Shown piece by piece: positions 8,902-16,622 of a stretch of 64,000 bases of DNA. Location of the stretch: NCBI GenBank assembly GCA_023667395.1, contig JAMPAC010000001.1:268680-332679 (forward strand). The letters run 5' to 3'. The translations under genes and the position numbers were made by a program. Below the pieces are notes generated by a model. The model was not told the DNA's origin and did not search any database. It was given only the letters and a program-made list of their open reading frames with translations. This DNA is from Blautia sp. GTDB lineage: Bacteria > Bacillota > Clostridia > Lachnospirales > Lachnospiraceae. Numbering within the stretch: position 1 is the stretch's first letter; the number at the start of each line of letters is the position of its first letter.

Positions 8902-10140
8902 ATGGAAACAAATATTGTGGAACTGGCCGCCACTCGGGAGAGTTGGCTGGCCTTTTTAAATGAAAAGAAAGAAAAACAACATCTGGGGCGTACGGAGGAA
9001 GAACGGATCAGAAATTTTATCGACCGCCAGGGCTATCTTCCGCTCTGCCATGCCTGCATGGAACGAACCTTTCCCGCCAATCTTCCCATCAGACAGACCA
9101 TCAACAAAGAGAGCAGCCGCAAAAAGCGGATAGTATACACTTTCCCCGGCGACGAGGGCATATTCCTGAAATTTGTGGCCCACTGCTTAAACGGGTACGA
9201 GGATATTTTTTCCGGCAACTGCTACGCGTTCCGCCGCCGGATAGGCGTGAAAGAGGCCATGGAGCGTCTGCGGACAGACCCCCGGACAAAACAAAGCTGG
9301 TGTTTCAAGGCAGATATCAGCAATTATTTTAATTCCATAGATGTGGCAAAGCTGCTGCCCATGCTGGCATTTTTACAGGAGAAAAATCCCGAAGTCCATG
9401 ACTTTCTGGCACGGCTGCTCACAGAGGAGCGGGTCCTTGCAGGCGGCAAGCTGATCCGGGAGCCTCACGGAGCCATGGCGGGGACGCCCATATCCCCTTT
9501 CCTTGCCAATCTGTACCTTGGGGATGTGGACCGCTTTTTTGAGGAAAAGGACGTGCTGTACCTGCGGTACTCCGACGATATCCTGCTCTTTGCGGACAGC
9601 AGGGAGGAACTGGAGCGCAGGCAAATGCAGCTGTATGGGATGTTGACAAAACTGGGTTTGTCAGTGAACCCTGACAAAGTAAGCGTCTCTGCGCCGGGGG
9701 AGAGTTTCGAGTTCCTGGGGTTCGCATACCGACAGGGGGAACTTGACCTGTCCGTCAATACCATCCGCAAAACCAAGGCAAAGATCCGGCGAAAGAGCGA
9801 CGCCCTGCGGCGCTGGCAGCGCAGGAAAGGCCTTTCCCCCGACAAGGCGGCGGTGGGGCTGATCCATGCCATGAACCGGAAATTTTACGGCTGCAGAGAC
9901 CCTCTGGAAGAAGAACCGGGGGAAGAAGATGTCTTTACCTGGAGCCGCTGGTTTTTCCCCCTGCTGACCACGGACAGGGGACTGCGGGAAATCGATGCCT
10001 ACATGCAGGAATATGTCCGTTACGCCGCCACCGGACGTCATTATAAGGGCAACTACCGGATCTCCTATGAACAGATGAAACGGTGGGGATATATGAGTCT
10101 GGTACATGAATTTTATCGATATAAAGAGCGGAGGAAGTAA
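8902..10140 (+). CDS. Stand-alone reverse transcriptase
   Basis: A 412-residue RNA-directed DNA polymerase. Visible palm motifs: KADISNYFNSI (first catalytic Asp), GAMAGTPISPFLANLYL, and RYSDDILLF, the catalytic Asp pair with YSDD in place of the common YADD; then NPDKVSVSAP and FEFLGFAYR. The thumb-like part ends in RISYEQMKRWGYMSLVHEFY. Motifs resemble group II intron-type enzymes, but no maturase/endonuclease domain follows and no intron RNA ends are seen; a transporter gene starts one base after the stop. No CRISPR or Cas1, diversity-generating template/variable repeat, or retron signature was seen. The ribosome binding site before ATG 8902 is weak. Biological role (defence, domesticated element) is unknown. 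Confidence 0.88.
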   Translation: METNIVELAATRESWLAFLNEKKEKQHLGRTEEERIRNFIDRQGYLPLCHACMERTFPANLPIRQTINKESSRKKRIVYTFPGDEGIFLKFVAHCLNGYEDIFSGNCYAFRRRIGVKEAMERLRTDPRTKQSWCFKADISNYFNSIDVAKLLPMLAFLQEKNPEVHDFLARLLTEERVLAGGKLIREPHGAMAGTPISPFLANLYLGDVDRFFEEKDVLYLRYSDDILLFADSREELERRQMQLYGMLTKLGLSVNPDKVSVSAPGESFEFLGFAYRQGELDLSVNTIRKTKAKIRRKSDALRRWQRRKGLSPDKAAVGLIHAMNRKFYGCRDPLEEEPGEEDVFTWSRWFFPLLTTDRGLREIDAYMQEYVRYAATGRHYKGNYRISYEQMKRWGYMSLVHEFYRYKERRK

Positions 10141-10141
10141 G

Positions 10142-11497
10142 ATGGCACATTCAACTGATTTTTCAAAAGGCAAGGTCTGGCGGAATATTGTCGCCCAATC
10201 CATCCCGCTGATCCTGGCGCAGCTGGTACAGCTTTTATACAATGTGGTGGACCGCATTTACATCGGGCACCTGCCCGGGACGGACAGCATGGCGCTGACC
10301 GGCATCGGTCTGGTATTCCCGCTGACCACCCTGATCGCGGCCTTTACCTTTCTCTTCGGCACGGGAGGCACACCCCTGTTCTCCATCGCCAGGGGCGCAG
10401 GGGAGGAGGCGCGGGCGGAAAAGATATTGGGGAATACCTTTTCCCTGCTCCTGGGCACGTCCCTTGTGCTGCTGATATTCTGCTATCTGTTCCGCAGACC
10501 CATTCTCTACCTGTTCGGCGCCAGCGACGATTCCTATGTGTACGCCGACGCTTACTTGCGCATCTATCTGCTGGGCACATCCTTTACCATGCTGACCACG
10601 GGGCTGAACGGCTTTATCAACGCCCAGGGCTTTCCCCGCATCGGAATGCTTACCACCCTGCTGGGGGCGGCGCTGAACCTGGTATTGGATCCGGTGTTCA
10701 TTTTCGGGCTGGATATGGGCGTGGGCGGCGCGGCACTGGCCACCGTGCTGAGCCAGATGGTCTCCTGTGTCTGGGTGCTGAGATTCCTGACGGGAAAGAA
10801 AGCGCTGCTGCGCATCAGGAAAAGGAACCTGCGGGTGGACTGGAAGCTGACTCGGGAGATTGCGACCCTGGGGCTTTCCGGCTTCATCATGCAGGGGACC
10901 AACTGCCTGGTCCAGGTGGTGTGCAACGCCACTTTGAAGATTTACGGCGGCGACCTGTATGTGGGCATCATGACGGTGATCAATTCCGCCAGGGAGATTC
11001 TGTCCCTGCCGGTAAACGGCATTACCAGCGGCGCGCAGCCCGTGCTGGGATACAATTACGGGGCGAAACAATATGATAAAGTCCGACAGGGGATCCGTTT
11101 TACCGCCGCCCTGGGAATCGTCTATACGCTGCTGGCATGGCTTCTGGTTCTCTTAAGCCCCCATCTGCTGCTGTCCGTTTTTACGGAGGACGCGGCAATG
11201 ATCGAAGCGGGCGTGGGGGCGCTGCGGCTGTACTTTTTCGGCTTTTTCTTTATGGCATTCCAGTTTACGGGACAATCCGCCTTTACCGCCCTGGGATATT
11301 CCCGCCACGCCATCTTTTTCTCCCTGCTGCGCAAGGCGGTGATCGTTGCCCCCCTGACCATACTGCTGCCCAGGCTGGGGCTCGGAGTGGACGGCGTGTT
11401 CCTTGCGGAGCCCATTTCCAACGCCATCGGCGGACTGGCATGTTTTGTGACAATGTATTTTGCGCTGTATCGGAAATTGAAAACGGAATCTCTGTGA
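10142..11497 (+). CDS. MATE family multidrug/cation antiporter
   Basis: A 451-residue integral membrane protein with about 12 hydrophobic segments in two similar halves, as in NorM/DinF-type MATE exporters, which expel drugs or metabolites using Na+ or H+ gradients. Visible family features: N-terminal IPLILAQLVQLLYNVVDRIY with the following GHLPG, the LNLVLDPVFIFGLDMGVGGA segment, and PVLGYNYGAKQYDKVRQGI at the end of the second half's entry helix. ATG 10142 is preferred over an in-frame upstream TTG because GGAGGAAG lies just before it, inside the end of the reverse transcriptase gene. One base separates the two genes, so they are probably co-translated, although the transporter is an ordinary family member. 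Confidence 0.92.
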   Translation: MAHSTDFSKGKVWRNIVAQSIPLILAQLVQLLYNVVDRIYIGHLPGTDSMALTGIGLVFPLTTLIAAFTFLFGTGGTPLFSIARGAGEEARAEKILGNTFSLLLGTSLVLLIFCYLFRRPILYLFGASDDSYVYADAYLRIYLLGTSFTMLTTGLNGFINAQGFPRIGMLTTLLGAALNLVLDPVFIFGLDMGVGGAALATVLSQMVSCVWVLRFLTGKKALLRIRKRNLRVDWKLTREIATLGLSGFIMQGTNCLVQVVCNATLKIYGGDLYVGIMTVINSAREILSLPVNGITSGAQPVLGYNYGAKQYDKVRQGIRFTAALGIVYTLLAWLLVLLSPHLLLSVFTEDAAMIEAGVGALRLYFFGFFFMAFQFTGQSAFTALGYSRHAIFFSLLRKAVIVAPLTILLPRLGLGVDGVFLAEPISNAIGGLACFVTMYFALYRKLKTESL

Positions 11498-11505
11498 TAA
11501 AACAG

Positions 11506-11565
11506 TTCCCGTCATTCGCCAAATGTCCATGCAAGCATGGCCGTTTGGCTCATTGCTCGCGGGAA
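11506..11565 (+). terminator. Long imperfect hairpin after the MATE gene
   Basis: Outer arms TTCCCG and CGGGAA, then inner arms GCCAAA/TTTGGC and CCATG/CATGG around CAAG. No clean U-run follows, so termination efficiency is uncertain; it could also be a mobile or regulatory hairpin. Confidence 0.4.
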
Positions 11566-11695
11566 TAAATTTCTTTCCCATATTGTATTATCCGAAAAAA
11601 TCCGATATACTGTAATAAACAGAACTGTTTTTAAACAAATAACCGTCGGAGCATATCTGTTCCGGCAATGTCGCAGCAAAGGAAGCCCGGAAAAT

Positions 11696-13438
11696 ATGCC
11701 CAGAACAGTCAGTATAGGATGTCAGGATTTTGAAACCATTCGAACCGAAAGGTATTTTTATGTTGATAAAACACATTTCATCAAGGAATGGTGGGAGGGC
11801 GGAGACAGCGTAACGCTGATCACCCGCCCCAGAAGGTTTGGGAAAACCCTTACTCTCAGCATGGTCGAAAAATTCTTTTCCATGGAATATGCGGGCAAAA
11901 CCGCGTTATTTGAGGGACTGTCCCTGTGGAAAGAAGAAAAGTACAGGAAACTTCAGGGAACCTGCCCCGTGATTTCCCTCAGTTTTGCACAGGTAAAGGA
12001 GACCACCTGTTTTAATGCCAAAAGGAAGATTTGCCAGATTATAACAAATCTGTATAATAAATTTGATTTTCTTTTAGACAGCGGGAAGCTGAACGAAAAG
12101 GAAAAAGAATTTTACCAGCAGGTCTCCGTGAATATGGAGGACTATATCGCATCCGAATCCCTGAACGCCCTGTCCAACTATATTATGCGCTATTATGGGA
12201 AAAAGGTCATTATCCTGCTGGACGAATACGATACTCCCATGCAGGAAGCGTATGTGAATGGATATTGGAAAGAGTTAGTGGCGTTTATCAGAAGCATGTT
12301 CAACGCGGCGTTTAAGACAAATCCCTATCTGGATCGCGCCATCGTGACGGGAATAACGTGCGTCAGCAGGGAATCCATTTTTTCTGACCTGAATAACCTT
12401 GAGGTAGTGGCGACTACATCAGAAAAATATGCGGACAGTTTCGGCTTTACGGAAAAAGAAGTCTTTGCGGCTTTAGAGGAATATCATTTGTCCGGGCAAA
12501 AAGAAAAAGTCAAACAGTGGTATGACGGTTTTTCCTTTGGAAAATGGACCGATATTTATAATCCATGGTCCATATTAAACTTTTTAGATACGAAAAAAGC
12601 CGCTCCTTACTGGGCAAATTCCAGCAGCAACAGCCTGGCGGGCAAACTTGTCCGCCAGGGAAACAGGGACATCAAGCAAAAATTCGAAGGACTGATACAG
12701 GGAGAAACCATCTATACGGAAATAGACGAGCAGATCGTATACAACCAGCTGGATGCGGATGAGGACGCCATCTGGAGCCTTCTGCTCGCCAGCGGCTACC
12801 TGAAAGTGAACCATGTGGACACATACGCTTCCGATTATGAGGAGTGGGCTCAGATTTATGAATTGGAACTGACGAATTTTGAAGTGAAAGTCATGTTCCG
12901 CGATATGATCCGCAGATGGTTCAGCAGCGCCTCCTCAGAGTATAACGACTTTATAAAAGCGTTGTTGTCAGATGACCTGAAAGCCATGAACACTTATATG
13001 AACAGGGTTGCATTACAGACATTCAGCTTTTTTGATACGGGAAAGAAACCCTCCGGGGCGGAACCGGAGCGTTTTTACCACGGTTTTGTACTGGGTCTGA
13101 TGGTAGAACTGTCGGACAGATATACGCTCACTTCCAACCGTGAAAGCGGCTTCGGGCGATATGATATCATGCTGGAGCCGAAAAAGTCCGGTTCCTCCAG
13201 AAACGGTATGGGGCGGTTCCGCATTCCTGCGGAAAATGCCATTATCATCGAATTTAAAGTACAGGATACGGAGGATGAACCGGATCTGTCCGCCACTGTG
13301 GAAGCCGCATTGGAACAGATCGAAAAACAGAAATACGAAGCAACGCTCCTGGCAAAAGATTTTCCCAGGGAAAAGATTAAAAAATACGGTTTTGCTTTCT
13401 GCGGGAAACAGGTTCTGATCGGCACAAAAAATTTATAA
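11696..13438 (+). CDS. AAA-ATPase-like / PD-(D/E)XK nuclease-like protein
   Basis: A 580-residue protein of the family pairing an AAA-ATPase-like domain with a C-terminal DUF1703-type nuclease-like domain. Motifs: RPRRFGKTLTLSM (Walker A), VIILLDEYDTPM (Walker B), and near the C-terminus GRYDIMLEP followed after ~27 residues by AIIIEFKVQD, the D...ExK signature of PD-(D/E)XK nucleases. ATG 11696 is preferred to an upstream TTG because MPRTVSIG is the typical family start and AAAGGAAG precedes it. The family is abundant, often multicopy, in gut Firmicutes and Bacteroidetes, and its role is not established. No partner gene is evident; the next operon has its own promoter. Confidence 0.88.
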   Translation: MPRTVSIGCQDFETIRTERYFYVDKTHFIKEWWEGGDSVTLITRPRRFGKTLTLSMVEKFFSMEYAGKTALFEGLSLWKEEKYRKLQGTCPVISLSFAQVKETTCFNAKRKICQIITNLYNKFDFLLDSGKLNEKEKEFYQQVSVNMEDYIASESLNALSNYIMRYYGKKVIILLDEYDTPMQEAYVNGYWKELVAFIRSMFNAAFKTNPYLDRAIVTGITCVSRESIFSDLNNLEVVATTSEKYADSFGFTEKEVFAALEEYHLSGQKEKVKQWYDGFSFGKWTDIYNPWSILNFLDTKKAAPYWANSSSNSLAGKLVRQGNRDIKQKFEGLIQGETIYTEIDEQIVYNQLDADEDAIWSLLLASGYLKVNHVDTYASDYEEWAQIYELELTNFEVKVMFRDMIRRWFSSASSEYNDFIKALLSDDLKAMNTYMNRVALQTFSFFDTGKKPSGAEPERFYHGFVLGLMVELSDRYTLTSNRESGFGRYDIMLEPKKSGSSRNGMGRFRIPAENAIIIEFKVQDTEDEPDLSATVEAALEQIEKQKYEATLLAKDFPREKIKKYGFAFCGKQVLIGTKNL

Positions 13439-13443
13439 AAAAG

Positions 13444-13470
13444 TGAAAGGATTCCGCTCTGCCTGACGTA
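13444..13470 (+). promoter_or_regulatory. ECF-sigma-type promoter of the Cys/His repeat operon
   Basis: TGAAAG (13444-13449), 17-base spacer and CGTA (13467-13470), close to the TGAAAC-N16-CGTA pattern of sigma-W-like ECF promoters. It lies 46 bases before the ATG of the repeat-protein gene, which is followed by an ECF sigma gene, so autoregulation is likely (inference). Confidence 0.5.
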
Positions 13471-13516
13471 TTACTTATAAAGAGCAAACTAAACCAGCCA
13501 AAATGGAGGTAGCGTT

Positions 13517-14068
13517 ATGAGGAAAAGTCTAACAAAAGTTTTATTATTGCTGTCAGCCGTGATCATTCTTGCGGGAACTGTACCGAATGTGGCATTGGCG
13601 GAATCTGAGCATCATGAACATACAAAAAAGAAGATGGCGACCGTGCGCCATGCGTCCTGCTATCAGGACGGTTTCTGCAGCCAAGATGGAAGCTGTGATG
13701 TAAACGGCGTGTGCCAGAACGGAGGATACTGCTTCGGGAAAACATGCACCCATAACTCTGACTGCGTGGTGCACAATGGCTCATGCCCTGATATCACCTG
13801 CACCCATAATTCAGGCTGCCAGGTGCACAATGGTGCCTGCCCCGATATCACCTGCACTCACAACTCAAGCTGCCTGCTTCACGGCGGCGCTTGCCCTGAT
13901 ATCACCTGCACCCATAATTCAAGCTGCCAGGTGCACAATGGTGCCTGCCCCGATATCACCTGCACCCACAACTCAAGCTGTGTGCTGCACAACGGCTCAT
14001 GTTATCAGGATGGCAGCAGTTCAGGTCGCCATCACGGAGGCTGCCACAGATCCGGTTCCCACCACTAA
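13517..14068 (+). CDS. Secreted Cys/His-rich tandem-repeat protein
   Basis: A 183-residue exported protein. The signal peptide ends near ALA-ES (residue ~28). After a His/Lys segment (EHHEHTKKK) comes a run with Cys every sixth residue (CYQDGF, CSQDGS, CDVNGV, CQNGGY), then five 18-residue repeats of the form CTHNSxCxxHNGxCPDIT, each with three Cys and usually two His, and a His-rich tail (GRHHGGCHRSGSHH). GGAGG lies 7 bases before ATG 13517. The regular Cys/His spacing suggests metal binding or a disulfide-stapled rod at the surface. It is first in a likely operon with an ECF sigma factor and an RsgI-like protein that also has a His-rich tail. I recognise no named family. Confidence 0.8.
   Translation: MRKSLTKVLLLLSAVIILAGTVPNVALAESEHHEHTKKKMATVRHASCYQDGFCSQDGSCDVNGVCQNGGYCFGKTCTHNSDCVVHNGSCPDITCTHNSGCQVHNGACPDITCTHNSSCLLHGGACPDITCTHNSSCQVHNGACPDITCTHNSSCVLHNGSCYQDGSSSGRHHGGCHRSGSHH
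13745..14014 (+). repeat. Five tandem 54-base coding repeats
   Basis: Five direct copies of a 54-base unit encoding CTHNSxCxxHNGxCPDIT; the last unit ends in YQDG rather than PDIT. Units 2 and 4 encode the same residues except for one Gly/Ser difference, so recent duplication or gene conversion is likely. Confidence 0.95.
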
Positions 14069-14092
14069 GCGGATACCAAGGGGGGAAAATCT

Positions 14093-14572
14093 TTGAGAAA
14101 TGCGGAAGATTTAAACCGTGCCATGGAGACTTACGCGGACATGGTGCGGAGAATTTGTTTTGTCCACTTGAAGAACAGGCATGACTCCGAAGATGTTTTT
14201 CAGAATGTATACATGAAATACCTGCTCCACGAAGACTCCTTTCAGAGTCCCGAACATGAAAAGGCATGGTTCGCGCGGGTGACGATCAACGCCTGCACGG
14301 ACTGGCTGCGGTATTTTTCGCGCAGGAAATGGGTTCCCCTGGAAGTGATGGACGAAGAGAAAGCGACACTTGACGATACTTCATCGGAACTTCTGGAAAC
14401 AGTCTTATCGCTCCCCGAAAAATACCGGAATGTCATTTACCTGTACTATTACGAGGAATATTCCGCAGTGGAGATCGCAGGAATACTGGGTAAAAAAGAG
14501 AATACCGTATACACATGGCTTTCCAGGGCAAAAGAAATACTGCGGGACAGGTTGGGAGGTGAGTGGGCATGA
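14093..14572 (+). CDS. ECF-type RNA polymerase sigma factor
   Basis: A 159-residue sigma-70 family protein. Region 2 contains MVRRICF and HDSEDVFQNVYMKYL; region 4 contains LPEKYRNVIYLYYYEEYSAV with the HTH IAGILGKKENTVYTWLSRAK. The start is TTG 14093, placed just after AAGGGGGG; an ATG at 14123 would cut into region 2. The gene follows the Cys/His repeat gene and overlaps the next gene by four bases (ATGA), so sigma and its likely inhibitor are translationally coupled. It probably drives the TGAAAG-N17-CGTA promoter upstream of the operon. Family is certain, signal unknown. Confidence 0.92.
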   Translation: MRNAEDLNRAMETYADMVRRICFVHLKNRHDSEDVFQNVYMKYLLHEDSFQSPEHEKAWFARVTINACTDWLRYFSRRKWVPLEVMDEEKATLDDTSSELLETVLSLPEKYRNVIYLYYYEEYSAVEIAGILGKKENTVYTWLSRAKEILRDRLGGEWA

Positions 14573-15477
14573 ATGCATTTCAGAAAAGCATGAGTGAAAT
14601 ACGGGCAACGGAAGATCTGAAAAAAAGCACCCTGCAATACCTGGAAAAGCAACAGGCAAAAAAGAGCGACGCCAGACCGCGCCGGACTTTCCAGTATGCC
14701 CTGGCCGCCATATGCCTATTCCTCCTGCTGGGGACAGGCGGTTATTCCATGTACAGGAAACCTACCTCCTATATCAGCATAGACGTAAACCCTTCCATTG
14801 AACTGGGGATTAACCGCTTCGGAAAAGTTGTGTCCGCAGAAGCCTACAACGAGGATGGGCAGAGCATTTTACAGCGTGTCTCGCTGAAAAACATTTCCTA
14901 TATCCAGGCGATCAACCGACTGTTGGCGGACGAAAGCGACCTCCTTTACCTGCAGGACGACTCGCTGTTGGTATTCACCGTCATTTCAGACCAGTCCCAC
15001 TCCATCCTGGAGGAACTGCGCACCAACGAATTTGCCCAGGCATATAAGACGCTGATGTATACCAGCGATACGGCCTGCATGGAGGAAGCCCACAGCCACG
15101 AAATGTCCTTTGGCATCTACCGGGCGTATCTGGAGCTTTCCCAATATGACAGCAGTGTCACTATTGAGGACTGCCATGATATGTCAATAGGTGAGATCCA
15201 GACCAGGATTGAGGGATGCAGACACCATGACGACTCCCATGGACATATGAACCAAGGGCAGAGCAGTCAGGGGCAGAACAACCAGGATCCGAGCAGCCAG
15301 GGGCAGGACGATCAGGAACAAAACAGCCAGGAACAGAACAATCAGGGACAGACCGACCAGGAACAGAGCGATCAGGGGCAAAACGATCAGAGCCAGAACG
15401 ACCAAGGACAGACTGACCAAGGGCAGAATGGCCAGGAACAGGAGCACCATAATTCCCACCACGGCGGTCATCATTGA
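14569..15477 (+). CDS. RsgI-like membrane anti-sigma factor with Gln-rich His-tailed ectodomain
   Basis: A 302-residue single-pass membrane protein. The short cytoplasmic N-terminus (~residues 1-42) should bind the sigma factor; a membrane helix follows (FQYALAAICLFLLLGTGGYS), then SYISIDVNPSIELGINRFGK, the signature of the RsgI periplasmic middle domain. The C-terminal third is 13 pentapeptides of type xQxQx plus a His tail (EHHNSHHGGHH). ATG 14569 overlaps the sigma stop and has GGGAGGTGAG before it. Clostridial RsgI proteins use C-terminal modules such as carbohydrate-binding domains to sense extracellular ligands; here the sensor would be a disordered Gln/Asp/His tail. The His tail matches the first gene of the operon, hinting at a metal-related signal (inference). 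Confidence 0.85.
   Translation: MNAFQKSMSEIRATEDLKKSTLQYLEKQQAKKSDARPRRTFQYALAAICLFLLLGTGGYSMYRKPTSYISIDVNPSIELGINRFGKVVSAEAYNEDGQSILQRVSLKNISYIQAINRLLADESDLLYLQDDSLLVFTVISDQSHSILEELRTNEFAQAYKTLMYTSDTACMEEAHSHEMSFGIYRAYLELSQYDSSVTIEDCHDMSIGEIQTRIEGCRHHDDSHGHMNQGQSSQGQNNQDPSSQGQDDQEQNSQEQNNQGQTDQEQSDQGQNDQSQNDQGQTDQGQNGQEQEHHNSHHGGHH
15250..15444 (+). repeat. Thirteen 15-base repeats encoding Gln-rich pentapeptides
   Basis: In-frame tandem units reading NQGQS, SQGQN, NQDPS, SQGQD, DQEQN and so on to GQEQE. The third unit deviates (DP). Slippage-prone region; copy number may vary between strains. Confidence 0.9.
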
Positions 15478-15553
15478 CCGCCGCATGTCAGTTCTGTTTT
15501 ACAGGCTTAGGTGGGTCTCTTCCCATGGGCATATCCCCAATGACAGCTGCGTG

Positions 15554-16324
15554 TCAACCCTGTTTGACGGATTTAGGCGGCACACCGTATACCTCATGGA
15601 ACGCCCTGTAGAAAGAACGCAGGCTGCTGAACCCGCTGGCAAAACATACTTCCGTCACCGTCAGTTCAGAATGGGTCAACAATCCCATGGCATGCTCCGC
15701 GCGGATCTGCTTCAGGTAATCATTGTAGGAACAGCCGAATTTTTCCCTGAAAATATGGGAAATATGATATTTACTGTAACCCAGCGCCGCAGCAAGCTGC
15801 GACAGGTTCAACTCCTCCATGAAATGCACGTTCAGGTAGTCGGAAATAGCCTGACAGATATCGGCGGAAACCTTTTTCTGCTTTACAAGCGGCATCTGGG
15901 ATAATATCATGGAAACGATAATATACAGATATCCTTTGGAAATCCGGATATCTGTATTTTTTTGCACATTTTCCAAAAGTCCCGATATCATCTGCGCAAA
16001 CCACTCTTCATCCTGCAATTGACTGATGAAAGGATATTCCGGTCTGTAAAGACTGAACTCGCGGCCAAAGTCGGACAGAAAGTCCTGACTGAATATCACC
16101 ATGACGGCGGAGGAATTTTCAGGAGTATATGTTTCATGAACTTCGTTAGGGAAAGCAACGGATACCATTCCCCTTTCCAGCAGCCTTTTCTGACCGGATA
16201 TGGCGACCTCGATCACCCCATTGAGCACATAAAATATCTCGATCTGACGGTGGATATGCGCAAGATAGCTGTTATTGTCCGTGACCTTTACGGAAAGGTC
16301 GTCGTCCCTGTTCTGGTAGATCAT
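15554..16324 (-). CDS. AraC-family transcriptional regulator
   Basis: A 256-residue regulator. The N-terminal ~150 residues form a cupin-like sensor (HIHRQIEIFYVLNGVIEVAI, ERGMVSVAFPNEVHETY). The C-terminal domain has the two AraC helix-turn-helix units: LSQLAAALGYSKYHISHIFR and VTEVCFASGFSSLRSFYRAF, ending with YGVPPKSVK. It is divergent from the GH43 gene and shares a ~300-base intergenic region containing palindromes and a promoter, so it most likely activates the GH43 gene in response to a pentose or related sugar. The exact ligand cannot be read from sequence. Confidence 0.92.
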   Translation of the reverse strand: MIYQNRDDDLSVKVTDNNSYLAHIHRQIEIFYVLNGVIEVAISGQKRLLERGMVSVAFPNEVHETYTPENSSAVMVIFSQDFLSDFGREFSLYRPEYPFISQLQDEEWFAQMISGLLENVQKNTDIRISKGYLYIIVSMILSQMPLVKQKKVSADICQAISDYLNVHFMEELNLSQLAAALGYSKYHISHIFREKFGCSYNDYLKQIRAEHAMGLLTHSELTVTEVCFASGFSSLRSFYRAFHEVYGVPPKSVKQG

Positions 16325-16374
16325 AAAATCCTCCCCTGCATCCGGTCAGAATCACAAATATTCTGCCACTTTAT

Positions 16375-16462
16375 ATCATGAATCTTCGATTCATGATCGC
16401 CATTCGCCGTTCGCCGAACATTCTCGCTAACGCCCATTATATCATAAATCTATGCTTATGAT
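16375..16462. promoter_or_regulatory. Two related palindromes between araC-type and GH43 genes
   Basis: Copy 1: ATCATGAATC / GATTCATGAT with loop TTC (16375-16397), a perfect 10-base inverted repeat. Copy 2: ATCATAA / TTATGAT (16441-16462). Both begin ATCATRAATC and their centres are about 66 bases apart, upstream of the GH43 promoter. They may be operator sites; the second one lies 55 bases before the -35 element. Confidence 0.45.
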
Positions 16463-16516
16463 ACCACCCACACACCCAAACCGCAATATTTGGCACACAA
16501 AATCACACACAGGATA

Positions 16517-16546
16517 TTGAAAGTCCCCGCCTCCATAAGCTACAAT
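16517..16546 (+). promoter_or_regulatory. Sigma-A-type promoter of the GH43 gene
   Basis: TTGAAA (16517-16522), 18-base spacer, TACAAT (16541-16546), about 77 bases before ATG 16623. Confidence 0.55.
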
Positions 16547-16622
16547 ACAATTAACGGTAATCTTATGTACAGGCGGCGCTGCCACCGGCGGCCGCCGCAA
16601 CAGAAAGGAAGGTACAGATATC

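Noticed and set aside
8771-8959. 62-codon plus-strand frame before the reverse transcriptase
   Set aside because: No ribosome binding site, overlaps the next gene's start and contains the strong hairpin at 8840-8860.
8582-11700. Group II intron, retron or diversity-generating element around the reverse transcriptase
   Set aside because: No domain V-like hairpin or intron ends, no msr/msd-type pair of inverted repeats flanking a branching G, and no template/variable repeat pair was seen. The leader remains open as a possible partner RNA.
13745-14014. Possible CRISPR-like repeat array
   Set aside because: The 54-base units are contiguous with no spacers and stay in frame with Cys/His codons, so it is a coding repeat.
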